From Camarhynchus parvulus (lineage: Eukaryota > Chordata > Aves > Passeriformes > Thraupidae), in assembly GCF_901933205.1 (NCBI RefSeq), contig NC_044572.1:18748501-18812500 (forward strand): 64,000 nucleotides of DNA. Reading direction: 5' to 3'. Under the pieces are notes generated by a model. It had not been told where the DNA came from. It searched no databases and saw nothing but the letters and a program-made list of their open reading frames with translations. Positions 62,201 through 64,000 of the stretch are shown piece after piece. Positions within the stretch are counted from its first letter, which is position 1, and each line of letters opens with the position of its first letter. The position numbers and the translations under genes were made by a program.

Positions 62201-64000
62201 TGAACCTAAAAGAGACAAAAGAAGCTGATATAAAATAAATATATATTATCCATGCATAACCATCCAAGGAATAAGAAATACCTATTTCTGAAAAGAAGAG
62301 CAACTAATAGCCCATTTCTTTTTTGGAAGCAACAATGTAAGAAGAACTTTCCTGATAGCTAACTCATTAATCAAATCATTCAGTGGATTCATTCTGTAAT
62401 GTGATGGTTTTTATCCCTGAAACAGGCAAAGTTCAGGGAAATAGCAGCCAAATATCTCTATATGGACAAGCCCCATGCTTTGGTATCTACAGCATTTCTT
62501 CTTGCATTTAAGATTACTGTACTTGGTAATACTGCATATTATGATATATTTATATAACCTAGATCTATTTGCACAGTATTATAATTATATTATACTATAA
62601 TTATAATACTGTGCAAAGAAGTGCACAGGGAAAATTCCAAACATTAAATTAAGAACTAAGTCCTGTCAAAACTTCAAAAATTATTTACTTTAAAGACTAC
62701 AGTATAATTTCTCCCTCATGGTAATTTTCTTTGGCCTCTATTTTCCCCCAATTCTAAATGCTAGTGTTCCATATGTATCCAGCCATGCACAGAGAATTAT
62801 TCAGAACTTCACAGGAAATAATATCTTACTTAAAATCTCCTATTCCAACCTAAGCTGACAAACAGAATGAAATTATCACTAAGCCTCTCTAAGAAAAGAA
62901 ACAACTCCAGTAATTTTTTCCTAATTACATGTTTACATTTGTTCTCAATGTGCAACAAATGTTTCAAGAACTGTTTGTCATACCTATTTCTCAAAAAACT
63001 AGCTTTTCTTTCCATTTTTACTCAAATTAATAAAGTCAGAGTGAAACGCTTTACAAAATTTCTGATCTAAAAAAGGTATAATTTAAATAAACACAATTTA
63101 TCTTGAACAGCAATAGGAGTAGAAGGTGAAATTACTGCAAGCTACATGAAAAAGGAACTAATAGTTGTATTGGTTTTGGGGGGTATTGCTCAAGAATAGC
63201 CAGCTTGGGAACCCATGGCAGTTTAACCACAGCAGTGCTAAACTCAGCAGCAGTTACAGACATAGCCAGAGTTGAAAGTTCCCTGCCAGCCAACACTTCT
63301 CTAAATTCAGTACTGACACAACTAGACTGCTGCTGGCACTGCAGTTTGATTGCTTTCAGAAGGTTTGCTGCAGCAACTGCAGTATAGCCATTTCTTGGAT
63401 TCCTCCGACACCCACAGCCACTATCTCCCTGACCCAAAAAGACCAAATAATGACAGTGAAATCTGAGTTCTGTAAAAACAGAGAACAAAAATAATATAAT
63501 TTGCAGGCTAGCGGTGTGACCCCAAACTTTGGCTTTTCTGACACTGATCTCATTGTACTTCACAATAAACTGTAGTGGCCTGATGACAGTAGTTTTAGGC
63601 TGACTGCTAACATGGAAGACAGACCTCAGTCAGAACACCTGCCCAGAGCACAGAGAACTAAGAGCTGGATAACACCAGGAACTCTCTCTACATTAACTGC
63701 ATAGCGCTAGTAACTATCTAATGAGAAAGAAAAACACAGTAAGTATAGACCAACAAAATGGAAATTAGAATTTTAGTAGCAAAACACAACTGTATTGTCA
63801 TATATTTAGAACAGAAACTGTTTGAGAAAGAAGAAACTTTAGTTATGATGAAAAGGAATTAATAAAGACTAAAGAGAGAGACAAACAATGGTTTTTGTCA
63901 ACAAGTAATAATAAAAGATGCAGAGTACATTTTTTGAAGTTACAAGGATTTACTCATCCAATATCCAATTACCATCAATGGAAATGGTGCAAGATAAAAC
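59261..64000 (-). other. MLLT10: MLLT10 intron upstream of the ePHD exon (partial)
   Basis: No coding exon was recognised here on either strand. Its contents are a perfect AT-rich hairpin at 62568-62617, a TA/TG simple repeat near 59682-59705, and a more GC-balanced stretch at 63160-63580 that holds the longest minus-strand ORF of this part without resemblance to any family I know. The rest is ordinary AT-rich intron. Confidence 0.8.
62568..62617. repeat. Perfect inverted repeat, 22-bp arms, 6-nt loop
   Basis: Arm 62568-62589 (ttgcacagtattataattat core) is the exact reverse complement of 62596-62617, with ttatac between. Pairing stops at the first flanking base. It lies within an MLLT10 intron and could extrude as a cruciform or fold in RNA. 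No terminal motif of a known transposon was recognised. Confidence 0.95.

Noticed and set aside
1..64000. CRISPR arrays, operons, bacterial promoters or terminators
   Set aside because: None present; spliced exons, SINE, CR1 and LTR content show a vertebrate nuclear genome.

Overview
The window is vertebrate nuclear DNA: AT-rich, intron-dominated and full of eroded retroelements, with no bacterial gene organisation. It holds an internal part of one gene on the minus strand, MLLT10 (AF10), the PHD-finger cofactor of the DOT1L histone H3K79 methyltransferase. Seven coding exons were identified by reading the minus strand against remembered AF10 sequence. All have AG/GT borders and their phases join exactly: 1395 nt, 465 codons, starting and ending at phase 0. 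The 5' exons (first PHD finger, start codon) lie beyond base 64000. The 3' exons (DOT1L-binding octapeptide/leucine-zipper region, Q-rich C-terminus) lie below base 1.

The repeats point to a songbird (passerine). One SINE has a tRNA-Ile-like head and a CR1 tail, as in zebra finch TguSINE1. There is also a 1.67-kb LTR beginning TGTCTTGGTTTGAAAG in minus orientation, a type common in passerines, plus avian ERVL-like LTR pieces and old CR1 LINE remnants. These family names come from memory, not from a database search.

Layout along the gene, from high to low coordinates: upstream intron (59261-64000, with a perfect 22-bp-arm hairpin); extended-PHD exons at 59157-59260 and 55014-55107, with a sense-oriented solo LTR in the intron between them (55785-57454); basic/NLS exons at 52965-53060 and 40798-40893, separated by a 12-kb intron with another LTR; Ser/Gly-rich AT-hook exons at 35065-35320 and 32473-33042; a 23.7-kb intron containing a candidate 33-nt micro-exon (18705-18737) and the SINE; a Ser-rich exon at 8577-8755; and the start of the next intron (1-8576).

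The exons together encode the zinc-dependent ePHD module, then a long, low-complexity, basic and serine-rich linker with AT hooks. No second gene, functional RNA gene or CRISPR array is supported. The most interesting points are the micro-exon candidate, which replaces a mammalian 26-residue exon I could not find, and the LTR lying 0.7 kb upstream of an ePHD exon with a consensus splice donor on the MLLT10 strand.
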